From: Cadophora sp. MPI-SDFR-AT-0126
Taxonomy: Eukaryota > Ascomycota > Leotiomycetes > Helotiales > Ploettnerulaceae
Length of the DNA: 64,000 nt
Assembly (NCBI GenBank): GCA_020747065.1
Contig: JAGMVK010000008.1
Coordinates: forward strand, 186,001-250,000
Direction: 5' to 3'
The translations under genes and the position numbers were made by a program. How positions within the stretch are numbered: position 1 is the stretch's first letter; the number at the start of each line of letters is the position of its first letter. Positions 35,700 through 47,370 of this stretch are shown one piece after another. Below the pieces are notes generated by a model. The model was not told the origin of the DNA. It saw only the letters and a list, made by a program, of their open reading frames with translations, and searched no databases.

Positions 35700-38400
35700 A
35701 AGAAATAATTTTTAAAGAAGAACTATAGCCTTAAGAGAAAGAGCTCTTAACTGAGATATTATACTAGCGCAAGGCTGTAATTGCTTTTAACTTCTTGGAA
35801 TACAGAAAAATCTATAAGGATATTTACCCTTCGTAAAAGATTCGCATAGTACCTTACTTGCTTTTAACTTCTTGGAATACAGAAAAATCTATAAGGATAT
35901 TTACCCTTCGTAAAAGATTCGCATAGTACCTTACTAAGCGTAGTAATTACTAGAATTCCTAATCCTAAAATATTTACATAAGTATATAAAAAATATACTT
36001 AATAAAAGATTAAAGACTAGAATATTAAAATATAAGTATAAGCCTTACAGAAATTAATAGTTTTTAGTTAAGAAGAAGAGTAGAGCTTACTGTATAATTA
36101 ATATAGCTATGAAGTATAACATAGTAATAGTAAGGAATGTAAATCTACTTCCTAATATAGAGGAGATATCCAAAGACTTTACTAGCTATATAATCACTTC
36201 CCTAATTAACTTCTTTTTCGACTACGATTAAGTAATTCTGTACCTTAATAGCCGAGACTTAATAGCCTTCTAAACTCCTCTTAGGCTTTTTTAATATACT
36301 ACGCTTATTCAGGAAGTAACTAACTTAGTGATTTAATTCTATTAAGTAAGGAAAATAATTCTAAAGAATCATAAACTAGCGCAGGTATAAATCTTTATTA
36401 ATAATATACTTATATTAAGACTATATTCTATTTATAATAATAAGGAATTAGTACCAAAGATATAGAGATTTATACTTAAATATTTCATTAATCTAGATTT
36501 AGTACTCTTAGATATAAAAAGAGTAGGAACTATAATTAGATTAAAGTCTTAGTTTAGGATTATAGGACTAAGGCTAGTAGGGTTTATATGTACTATAGAG
36601 GAAAGATTTCCAGATAATAAGAAAGTAATTAAGATTCTAGATTAAAGAGAGTATAAGAATTTAATTAAAGTTCGGGCCTTCTTAAGAATTTATGAGTACT
36701 ACCGGATTTAGATTAAGAACTATACTTAGAAAGTAGAGCTACTCTATCTTTTATTAAAGAAAGGGATAAAGTTCAATTTCCGTAACTAGAAAATTCGAGT
36801 AATAGATAAACTAAAACTAGTGTTAATAATTACCCTAATTTTAATATAATTAGATATTTCTAAGGGTATTAGAGAAATAGTACTAGCTATAGATATAAGT
36901 CTTTAGGAATAAGGTATAGTTCTTATATAACTAGCTTAGAAGAAAAAGAGATATTCTATTAAGTATAATAGTGAAGTGTAATTAGTAGCGGAAAGGAATT
37001 ACAATATTACTAAAAGGGAGTATTATAGAGTCCTAAAAGTCTTAAAGAAAGTCCAAAGAGTCCTAATTAGATAGTATTTTATTCTAGAAATAGATACTGT
37101 AGTCTTAGTAGCCTAATTAAACTAAGGTACTTTAGATCTCCCTAGAGCTTTAGTTACTAAATAGATTACTTAAATAAGGTTATTTAATTTTAAAGTGCGT
37201 TATATACCCGGGACTAAGTATATTATAGTAAATAGGCTTTTAAAACGCCTTGTAAGTTAGGAGGAGTTAGATACTAAAGCGCGGGAGAAAGATATTAATA
37301 ACTTTATTAATACTTAATTTAGTCGGATTTAAATAAGGTACTAGTTAAATAAAGTATCTTTGTAATTAAAAGAATACTAGAATCTGGATTTTAGATTAAT
37401 CGCGGAGTTTCTATTAATACTAAAGAGGCCCAATAAGGTGGACCTAATTAATTTCAGAACGTTTAAGTAGTAAGCGTTGAATTATATAGTACACTTAGGG
37501 ATACTCTACTATAGAATTAATAAGGGACTCCTAATCTAATGAGTCTTAGATAATTAGAATAAGAGATAAACTATTCTTTAATTATTATATAAGAAATTAG
37601 ATTATAAAGAAAGAAAAAGTACTTACTAGAAAATTACTAAAAGATACTTCTAGAATACTTTTTACTTAGATATGAAGGAATATATAGTTACGTGTAAAGC
37701 TTACTAATTTAGAGATTCTATAAGATTAGAGGAGGCTCTTTATCTTACTTAGATAAGCGCTTTATAGACTAAGGTTGGAATAGATATTATCTATCTACTC
37801 GCGAGACATAGGAAGCGGTGCTTAGTTGTAGCTAAGAACGATTTTTTAGGATAGGTTAAGGCTAAAGCCTTAGCTAACGTAACCTCTGTAGTAGTAGCAG
37901 ATTTCATTTAAAAGGACGTTATTTATAGATATGGGATTTTCAAAAAGTTTATTATAAATAGAGGGCCTAAGAATAAAAGGTAAGTTAAGCACCTTACTAA
38001 AAAGTATAGAATTAAAAGAGTTATAGTCTTAGCTTACTATACACTTACTAATAATATAGTTAAGAAAGGCTATAAACTTATAATTAATAAACTTGCTAAA
38101 ATAATAAAAGAGGGACTAGATAATTAGGTAAGGAATCTATATATAGTCCTACTAATTAATTACTATACTATTAAAACCACGACTAGTAAAATACTCTTTT
38201 AGATATAATATAGGTTAAAGGCCGTTCTACTAATAAAGCTTATTATCCTAACTTAAAGGATTATAAACTAGAAGAATATTAAATTAAAATCGGATTTACT
38301 AGTACTGCAAGCTTAATAAATTTAAATCTAGAATAAGAATCTTAAGAAGACCGCTATTAAATAGAAGAGGGTATAAGTTATATGAAAAGATAAGTTTAAT
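35700..38400 (+). pseudogene. RIPped pol of the 12-kb element (RT, RNase H, integrase)
   Basis: Translating through stops gives VNLLPNIEEISKDFTSYI and SRDLIAF*TPLRLF around 36.1-36.3 kb (reverse transcriptase), IFINNILI near 36,390 where Gypsy elements have F(I/V)DD, ILD*REYKNLIKVRAFLRIY near 36,630, NLLKKGIKFNF-type connection sequence near 36,750, and RNase H at 36.85-37.3 kb. The integrase core follows at about 37.76-38.1 kb: VGIDIIYLLARHRKRCLVVA, then RYGIFKKFIINRGPKNK and YYTLTNNIVKKGYKLIINKL, the latter matching YHPxANGxVErGHk. This reverse transcriptase type is common in fungal Gypsy elements. Confidence 0.75.
35781..35934 (+). repeat. Perfect 77-bp tandem duplication within pol
   Basis: The 77 bp at 35,781-35,857 (starting TTGCTTTTAACTTCTTGG) are repeated without any change at 35,858-35,934. 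The unit encodes the conserved segment ahead of the reverse transcriptase (YPS*KIRIVPY). Confidence 0.95.
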
Positions 38401-41400
38401 ATAAGTAAGAGGATTTATTTCTTTAAAATCACTATAAGCGATATTATATTACTATATAATATAAAGTAGGAAGTAAATATATTATTTAAAGTTAAACTTA
38501 GCTATAAATAGCTTAAATTATATAAAGTAGATAAAGCGCTTTTAAAGAAGGGAACGTTCCTTTTTACTGAATTGTCCAGGACTTAGCTATAAGATATATT
38601 TTTAGGAAGCTAGCTAAAGGTATTTTAAAAGAGAGACTCCGTTTAGGAGCCTATTAATTCTAAACTAGAACTAAATAAAAGTATACTCTTAGAAAGCGTA
38701 GAGCTTATTAAGAAAATTAAGCCCGGAAATAAACTAAGCTTAAATAAAGAGAGGGAAGAAAAAGAACTTCCGGCCTTAGCTCTAATTACTTAAGAAAGGC
38801 TTTTATAAGAGATAATTAATTTAGAAAAAAAAAGAAAAAGAATAATAATACTAGATAGTAAGAGATTTATAGTTATAGTTTTACGAAAGGATTAAGCTAG
38901 GTAATAGGGGTACTAGAGGTATTTCACTTACTTAGCGAGTGAAATAAAAACCTAAAGAGCTAGATAAATTAGAAGTAGAGAGAGGGGAAGCCTAGCGACT
39001 AAGTCGTAAGTACAGAGAAAGTCATAAAAAGTAATTAGTTATTTCACTACAGGAGTTATTTAGGGTTTATTTATATGCATTTCATTTTATTTAGCTTAAT
39101 TATACTAATTATGCGTACTTTGTACTAAGTCCTACTAACTATCTAGGACCAAGAGTCAAGATTATATTGAATATTATATCTCGCACTAAAAAGTAAATAC
39201 AAGAATACTAATTACTATCGAAGTGCTTATTAAACTAATCGTCGTTATTTGTAAAAGCTACTACTCTATAGCTTTAAGTAATAAGAGTCTTAGAACCGTA
39301 GGAGGAGTAAGCTAAGGAATCTTTTTTACTAATAGTTAGGTACTTAGCGTTTATAGCGCTAGTATCGTTATTAGATTCTTTGGTAATGCGTTTTATAAGA
39401 ATAGCCTTAATAGCCTTTGCGTAAAAATCCTAAGTCTTTTAAAGAATTTCCTTTATATACTCTAAGTAAAAGTAAAGAGATCCCTTTATAATACTATTAT
39501 TATTACTAAATTTAATATAAAAACAAGTTTCCTTAATATAGCGAATATATTAGAGGATCTAATATAAAGAGCATTACTTAAGAAAACTATTGAAGTCTCC
39601 TAGAATTAAGTACTACATTAAACTATTACAAATGCACTTCTAGTTATAAGTGGTAATAAGCTTCTGGACCTTTAAAGGAAGTGACTTTTAGTTAGTAATA
39701 TCAGTAACTGAACTAGCGATTAGGGAGTTTAAGGCTTTAGTAATAGAGTTAGTAAGGGCTTAGGTAAGGTTTCTATCTTGAATTTTAGCTTTAGCCTAGG
39801 TAATACGTAGAGAAGCAAGGGAATTAGCCTTTATTTTAGACTTAGGAGTCTTAGTAGGAGTCTTAGTAATAGGATCTTTTACCTTAGGAGTAGAACATAG
39901 ACTAGTAGTAGAGGTTTTCTTATAAGATTAAGTAGTAATGCCTTTCTTTTTCTTACATATTAGCTTACTATATTTACTATTAGATCTATTATCTTTATTA
40001 GAAAAGAATATAAGACTATTAATTAGGGAGCTATTATAATTATTTAAAGTATTATAAGGGGATCCGTTATTATTAATATCTAGAATATATTTATTAGACT
40101 TTGTCTTTTCCTTACCCTTGTTTTTACCAAAGGTTTAGCCCTTACACTTAGGAGTAGTCTTAAGTTTATTCTTAAATATAATAATAAATAACTTAAGTGC
40201 GAAAATAGTCTTAGATTCACCTTTCTTAAGAGTCTTAGGGGAAGCAGTAGCCTTAGTAAGAGTAATTAAAAGACTGGGAATTACTAGAGCAGTAATAAAG
40301 GCAGTGCAAGACTTAGTATAGTATTAAAGGGAATTCTTATTAGTAATAGTTATAGAGTCGCTACCTATAAAAAGTAGTCTAAAGAACTACTTCTTATAAT
40401 TATTATAGTTCTTAAGAATAATAAAGTTTAAGGTAGAGGAATTATACTTAATTTTAGTATTGCTAGCCAGGTCTTTATTACTGAATTTAAGGTAAAGGCT
40501 ATCAGAATTAAGGAAAGGGTAATTAGTAGAAACATATCTCTTATGAATCTAAAGATAGAGGAGGAAGTTAATACGTATTTTATCCGCGACTTCTGTCTTA
40601 GTTAGGATACCTTTATTAATAATTATAACTAGAGTATTAAAGATATGATTAGATAGATAAATAGCGCGGTTATTACAGAAGTTAGATATAATATCTTAAA
40701 TATATATTATTCCTAGGTTAGGATTAAAAAAAGAGCAGTATTTAATATAAGCTATAATAATAAGCTTTAGTAGCTGGACTAGCGCTATAGTAAAGAACAG
40801 GTACTAGAAGTAGGTAAGGAGTATAGAGTAAAAGGTTTAATGGAAGATAATCTAGTATAGAAGAAAAATTATTATAAAAGTTAAAAGAAAATTAAAAGAA
40901 AATAGGAGTAGAAATAGCCTCTTATATTAAGAAAGGCGCTAGGGAAAAAGGTAAATTTAAAAAGGATAGTAAAAGAAAAGTAAAAAGAAAAGTGAATTAG
41001 TAGGAGATTATAAACTAAGAGGCGTAAAAAAAAGAGGAAGTTTACTTTAATTCTATTAATTTATTTACTTATAATAGGAAATAAAATAAATAATTCTTAA
41101 GTAAGATCGGCCTCTTCTAACAATTTAATAGCTTGCGCGATTTCCTTTTAAAGAATCAACTTTTTTTTAATAATAAACTTTTTAAAGTATATATATAAGC
41201 AGAAATTCTACTAATAAATATAGATAAAAACATAAGTATAACTAGAGTAAATGCACTAGTAGTAGTTATATTACTAAACTTTGCTAGTATTAAGGATATA
41301 ATCTTATATTTAAAAGATATACTAGTAAAAAATCAATATACTGCTTAATCTTAAGTACTTAAATAGATAATAAAATACTATAATAAGATCAGTGATTTAA

Positions 41401-42699
41401 TTAAATAAGTCTATAATTACATGAAAAGATCGGGAGCCTTTAAAGCGTATATAAGTAAGACAGAGTTTAAGTTCAATTAAGCTAAGATTTACCTTATTAT
41501 TACTGCAAACGCTAAGAAGAGGAATCGCCTCTAGGAAGTATACGCTAGAACTATAAGGAATTAGCCTGATCAAGCTATATAAGATTAATTAATAATTAAG
41601 TTAACTGAATTTATAGCGAACTATAATAAAGCTTTAGGAAAGATATCCTTAAGGAAGGCTAGAGTGCAAGTAAATATTAAAGTATAGAAGAGGGTTATAG
41701 AACTTAATAAATAAGATATATTAAATATAAGAGAGATTATTATAAGAGACCTAATAAAAGTAATACAGGGAAAAATTAATAATACCCCCTTAAAAGTAAT
41801 ATCGGAAAGTATATAAAAAAGGATAGGGATACGCCTTAGAATAAGTAACTTTATAAAGAAAGGATAATTTATAAGGTTACTAAGCTTACTAAGTGTAAGC
41901 ACTAAAGTTAGTAAAGTAACTTTATTATAAGGGAAAGGTAAGCTAGAGTATTTAGCCCGCCTAGTAAGAAAAATCGGTAGTAAGACTACTACTACTACTA
42001 CTAATTTACTTTAAAGATTCAATTAATTAGTAAAAGTAATAGTTATAAAAGAGTTTAGTATTACTTTAAGTAAGAGGGCTAAAATTAATAAGGAAAAGAT
42101 AAAGGAGGTAGGAAAAAAGATAAAAGGTTATAAAAGAGAAGGAGTAAGTAATACTAAGGATAATAAATAAAAGTGCGGATACTCTAAGAATATCTTAAAT
42201 AATTAAAGATTAGTTATTAAGGGAAAGAAAATACTATCTTTTACAGTAAATATATAATTCTTAAAGCGGATACTAGGATATTAATAAGTATATTACTAAT
42301 ACCTGCGCTTAATAACTAGCTATATAAAGCTTTATATAAAGAGATTACTAAAGGAGCTTACTATTAAGTACTTACAAGAGGTATATAACCGGAGATTAGA
42401 AATAAGAAAGCTAAAGATAGATCCAGAGATATATAATTAGTTTTAGCTAGCTAATTAGCTACCTAGGCCTTTAGACAAACTCGAGCTATATAAGTTCTAG
42501 TAGTAAGGAGAGGTACCTGTCTTTAAGTTTAATTAGAAACTAATCCTAAACTCCTAGGACTTATTAATATTACTATAATAAGAATAAAATAAGTAAATTA
42601 TTCATAGTCTTTTTAAATAGTAGTTTAACTTACTATTAGGTAATAAGATCTTAAAGGAAATTAATATATACTAGTACTATTTTTGGAAAATTAATAATA

Positions 42700-43420
42700 A
42701 AAAAAATATTAGATAGTTATATAATATATTCTTTTTAGTTACTTAGTAGCTTATGCATCAGAACCCTACGTATTATATACTTTATACGACCCTTTACCTT
42801 AATAAAGTATAGAAGCTAGTTAACTATCCTTACTATACTAAGTATACTATTCCGAAAGATAGTACTTACTTCTGTTATATTAATATTAATATTTCGCAGG
42901 CTTTAGTAATTAATTATGGAACTATAATAATTTAAGAAAGCATTTCGCTAGATTAGGAGAATAAGGCTAATTGTACTTTTATCTGCAAAGAAATATAGTA
43001 TAAGTTAAGTAAATAGTAGGAGCAAGTTAAGGCTAGGGGATAAGATATTAATTATTATATATACTAGATTATAGACTAGATTTTTATATAAAAAGATACT
43101 AAAGTACTAGGGATAGATTAGATTAGAATATTATATAATAAGGGGAATACACGTATTACCTTATCTAAGATCTTATATAAGTCCTCTAGTCTTACTACAA
43201 TTATTCAATAAACGCTTTTACTTTAGTTTATTACTATATAAGATAATAAGGAGTTTCTTAAAGTAGTAAAAGGTGATTTATAGTAAGATTTAGCTAACGC
43301 CTATAGGGATTTTACTGCTCCATAAGCTATACCATTTAGGTTACCTAACTAGTATAGTATGATTCCCTTTAAGTTCGCTGCTATAATAAAGGTATCCGAC
43401 TTAGGGGCCTTATCTAATAC
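42700..43420 (+). pseudogene. Possible 2-oxoglutarate/Fe(II) dioxygenase-like frame, RIPped
   Basis: One plus frame gives STYFCYININISQALVINYG, then ESISLD*ENKANCTFICK, YKLSK**EQVKARG*DINYY and NTRITLSKILYKSSSLTT. If C-to-T and G-to-A changes are allowed for, CYIN (42,873-42,884) fits R-H-I-D, and the Y at 43,176 fits a second His about 100 residues on, followed some 11 residues later by a TAA where Arg (CGA) would fit. That is the H-x-D...H...R layout of 2OG-Fe(II) oxygenases, and the surrounding words resemble fungal phytanoyl-CoA-dioxygenase-like proteins. All three metal ligands must be assumed, so this is inference. It ends about 450 bp before the 3' LTR of the 12-kb element. Confidence 0.4.
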
Positions 43421-43876
43421 TTAGATTATTTATTATAAATAGAGTTTACTAATAGTAGTAGTATAAAGAAATATCGTACTTAGAAGCAATTAGAAGGTAG
43501 CGCATAAGTATATTAAGGATTAGAAAAGAAAGGCACTAAGAGTAAAATTAAAGGTATTTAAGATAGTATATAAAATTAAAAAAGAGGCATTTAAAGAAAA
43601 ATCCTATTACTTTCTTAAGAAAAGGGCAGATATATTAGAACTACTTATACCTGAAGTAAAAGTAAACATAAATAAGCTAAGTAAGGAAGTACTTTAAGAA
43701 GTACTAAAGAAGGATTTACTATTTACAAAGGAAGTATATAGAGATAGAATAAAAGATGTATAATTCAGTAACCTAAGACTTAAGATATAAGACTAGCTCT
43801 TCTTTTCTTAACTTCTTTATACTATATACAGGATTATTACAGTTAGGGAACGACTACTAAACCAGGGGGGGATATA

Positions 43877-44062
43877 TATAATAAGGTCGAAGGCCTACTA
43901 TAAGGGTTTTTGTTTTTCCGTTCCAGCTATAAATAGATAGGTTAGCGCTACTAGACTAGCAATTATTATCTTCTTCCTCTTACTTCTATTACTTGATTAA
44001 TCCACGCGCGAGTTATTCCCCTATTTACTATGCACTTAACGGCACTACTCTACTCCTTCACA
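43877..44062 (+). repeat. 3' LTR of the 12-kb element
   Basis: It begins TATAATAAGG, a mutated TG start, and ends CCTTCACA. A decayed third copy occurs at 62,327. Confidence 0.85.
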
Positions 44063-46300
44063 GTATCCTTATTGTTAGTCCTATTATTAACTTTAAAGCA
44101 CTTGATATTAGCTGCGAACCTAGTCTTAATAATACTGACTATTATCTGCTACTAGTTAGCGATATATAGCTAGGAGATACTTACCTAAGTACACGCCTAC
44201 TCTATATACTATATTAAGCGATTATTAGCCTAGACCTTACTATCCTACTATAAAAGGTAAGGGGACATAATAGTATATAGGGCAGATTAGCGGAGGAAGA
44301 CCTAGCGTAAGGGAATAACATATACTAAGTAATTTAGTAGAAGGTTCCTAAGTACTATAGGTAAGAACCAAATATTATCCTTAAACTTACCTATTTATTA
44401 CTAACCTTTATAATATATAGTATATAGTATTACTAGCCCGTGCTTAAGGCAGACACTCCGCCGCCGCTAGGTATTACGCTAAGTAATAGACGATAGCTTG
44501 CTCATGCGTAGAGATTAGCTAGAGCTTATATAAGCAGGGATTATCTACTTCTTTAGGAACTTATTTGCGATAGACTTATACTGGTTGATCGCCTTTTACT
44601 GCTAGACCTTAATACTATCTATAGCTGTATTAAGAAATAAATCTCGCAGTAGCTTCAAGTCCTGAATAATAGTTACTAGAGACCTCGCGAGTAGCTTAAG
44701 TAGTTTAATATTCTCCTAGTACTAGCTAAAGAACTAGCTGAAAGTATTAGTATCTAGGTTATCCTTCAGAGCCTACGCATATATCCGCGAAAGGCCCTAG
44801 GCCCTAAATATTAGCTTATCGTATAATAAGTGCTAGGCCTATTAGAATTTAGAAAGTAAGAGCTATAGCACGTGATCTATATGTAAATTAATGTTTTAGT
44901 ACATTAGGATCTTCTTATCTATATCCTACTATACTTAGTATAGCCCAATGACCTCCTTTAAGATAGTAAATAATAGTAAGCGCTAGCTAAGGATCTTACC
45001 TATAGAAGTCTCAGTATCTTACCTTAAGAACTACTGGTAATACTATTCGATATGCTCAAGCGTATAACCTAGCTCTGCCTTCTCTAAAGAGACGCTTATA
45101 TGGAAAATAATCAGTTATACGACCTAGATTATACTAAATAAGTAGCTATTATAGTTACTCAGCTTCTTCCAAATCTTTATGTATAGCTTAATACTTAGTA
45201 TAGCATAAAAGCTAAGTAAAGTGGAGCTATACTAATTACTTCTAAACTCGTAGTAGATCAGCGCTATTAAGAGAACTAATATAGTATTTCTTAGTATAAG
45301 CCGGTCTTATTTAATAGTACGCTAGACAGCTGCTTCCTAAGCCTATTCTTAAGCAGGCGTAAGTTTAATATAGCTTTTAGAGATCCGCTAGTTATCATTT
45401 GCCCTACTAAAGTAGCCGCCGCAGTATACTACTCGGTAGTAGTAGATTAGGAACTACTTCTAATAGCCGAAGTTAGTCTTAAGTATAGTAAGCTCCTTCT
45501 TAGGGTCGAATGCCTATATCTTTTACCCTAAGGTAGCGATAGTATGGAAGTAGCTTAATACTAGCTACTGTAGCCAGGTCAGTATATAATCCGGGTTATT
45601 AAAGCACTAGCTCTACGCCTTAAAGAAGATCTCGTCTATAACCTCTAGTATTAAGAACAGCTTAGACTCCCTCTCGCTATCCTTAAGTACTATAAAAAAG
45701 CTGTATATCTCGTCTTTCTTTAGGCCTCGCGTATACTCCTTGACACTAGTCCGCTATAGCTATAGTACTACGGTAGATTTATAGCTATTAAAGCTATAAA
45801 CGATATTAGCTTTTACTTTAGTATCTTTCCTTATAATAGCTACATCCTTATTAAGTAGCTTAAAGAAGTCTGCCTCTTCTGAATCTAAGCTTTTAGTACT
45901 AATATCTAAGGCTCTTAAGGCTCCTATAGCTCTCTTAGTATTATTTATAATAAAATACCAGATATATTACTTCTTAGTAAAGAAAGTCTAGATAATACAC
46001 TTCTGTTATAAATTATCCTCAATTTATTACGCTAGCTTTTACTAGTAGGCCTTAGATATATGTATCTCTAGAGCGTGCTTTAACCGCGTAAAGCAGCTAG
46101 TGTAGAGGTAGTATTGTGGTGGGGATCGGCCTCGGTAAACTTCTGTCACCTGACTTATGCACTCCGCATTGTACTTAAGTTGAGACCTCCTCCGAGAGAC
46201 ATCATCATCAACAATAGCACTTTTCCTTCTGATAGGATTTACACTTCTTTCTCTAATTGACAATTCGTACTCTTTGGATATGTGATATCTTTTGATTTCG
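44063..46300 (-). pseudogene. RecQ/telomere-linked-helicase-like gene copy 3, N-terminal part, RIPped
   Basis: The minus strand reads, from about 46,300 downwards: an open stretch (RERSVNPIRRKSAIVDDDVS, 46,255-46,042), AFDPKKELTILKTNFGYQK near 45,510, INLHIDHV near 44,890, LSSIT*RNT*RRRSVCLKHG then LVILYTIYYKG near 44,480-44,400, and RTNNKD close to 44,070. These match the pre-helicase region of telomere-linked RecQ-like proteins as I know it (for example SMTWRNTQRRRNI). The region aligns with 55,011-56,560. Mutation is lighter at the 5' end. The remaining 120 bp lie left of the 12-kb element at 31,990. No helicase core is present. Confidence 0.55.
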
Positions 46301-46904
46301 TCTATCTGTTATTTCTTGAACCTTACACCTTATGTACCTTGCATTTGCTACCCTCTTGTCGTGTGGGGGATTGGGGTCCTCCCCTCCACAGTATATAAAG
46401 GCTGAATAGTAACGTAGGCCGTTGATAGCTGAGTAGGGCGAATTAGGCAGTACTACTCGATTCGGCAGCTATAGCTTATATATTATGAAGAGGTCGAGAA
46501 GAGCCTGCAACTGCGGCCCTTTATAGTAGTATAGGAGCTGCCCTAAGTATTGTTCCTAGCTACTATAGGAGGGGAGGAGGTAGGTCTAGCACTTAATGTA
46601 GAGTACTACACTATAGGCTTAAATATACGAAAAGCTAGCTATTATAATTCCTATAACGTTTCTACGATTTTATTAAGCTATTATAGGGCTATAGGGCTAT
46701 AGGGCGGTTCCGTGGGAATTTTATATTTATAAAAGAATATTTATGAAGTAATAGCCTATATAGAGCCCCTAATTAGGGTAAGATTAGGTAAGCAGAAAAT
46801 ATTTATGCCATAAATACGCGAATTTCTAGAGGTAGAGTTAGAGAGAGAGTAAAAAGCACCTGTAGTAAGTTAGCTAGTTAGAGCCAAATCAAACCCAAAC
46901 CTCA

Positions 46905-46919
46905 AACCCTAACCCTAAC
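46905..46919 (+). repeat. Short telomere-like tract (CCCTAA)2
   Basis: AACCCTAACCCTAAC holds two units of CCCTAA, the complement of the common fungal telomere repeat TTAGGG. It follows a related AAACCCAAACCTCAAACCC. Too short to be a telomere; an internal relic or chance. Confidence 0.5.
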
Positions 46920-47370
46920 AAAGTAAAGTAAACGCGTACTTTAAAGAAAGGTAAAGTAATAGAAATATAAAGTAAAGTGAATACGTATTCTAAAGAATAG
47001 TAAAGTAGTAAGAATATAAAGTAAAGTAAATATATACTCTAAATAATAGTATAGTAGTAGAAACATATACTAGAAGAAATAGCAAGGCAGTAGAAATAAG
47101 AAGTAAAGTAAATATATACTAGAAGAAATAGTAAGATAGTAGAAATAAGAAGTAAAGTGAACACGTACTAAAAGAAATAGTAAGGTAGTGGAAATAAAAG
47201 TGTTATTAATACGTACTCTAAATAATAATATAGCAATAGAAATACGTACTTTAAAGTATAGTAATACAGTAGAAGTATAAAGTAAAGTAAACATATACTT
47301 TAAAGAATAATATAGCAGTAGAAATACGAATATAAAGTAAGCTCGTACTAAAGAAAGTAGTATAGTAAGT
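46918..47370. repeat. Degenerate tandem array, unit about 55-60 bp
   Basis: Seven to nine diverged copies of a unit like AGTAAAGTGAATACGTACTC, continuing TAAAGAATAGTAAAGTAGTAGAAATA. The copies differ mainly at C/T and G/A positions, as RIP would leave them. The frame on the minus strand here (47,070-47,294) is low-complexity and not a gene. Confidence 0.7.

Larger units (their letters stand above)
32112..44062 (+). mobile_element. Second Gypsy-type LTR retrotransposon, about 12 kb, RIP-inactivated
   Basis: LTRs of 185-186 bp (32,112-32,296 and 43,877-44,062) share GTCGAAGGCCTACTA and GCGCGAGTTATTCCCC. GTAT flanks the element on both sides (32,108-32,111 and 44,063-44,066). A G-run (ACCAGGGGGGG) precedes the 3' LTR, as a polypurine tract would. 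The plus strand encodes a decayed pol at about 35.7-38.4 kb, in Gypsy order (reverse transcriptase, then RNase H, then integrase). About 3.4 kb before it (presumably gag) and 39-42.5 kb after it are unassigned; 39.1-41.1 kb reads better on the minus strand and may be another nested insertion. A dioxygenase-like frame lies at 42.7-43.4 kb. The length is large for a Gypsy element. Confidence 0.8.

Noticed and set aside
41621..41902. 93-codon minus ORF rich in Leu/Ile/Phe that looks like a membrane protein
   Set aside because: AT-rich RIPped DNA read antisense gives Leu/Ile/Phe-rich peptides; no conserved motif or ATG context.
47070..47294. 74-codon minus ORF
   Set aside because: Falls inside the degenerate tandem array and is low-complexity.
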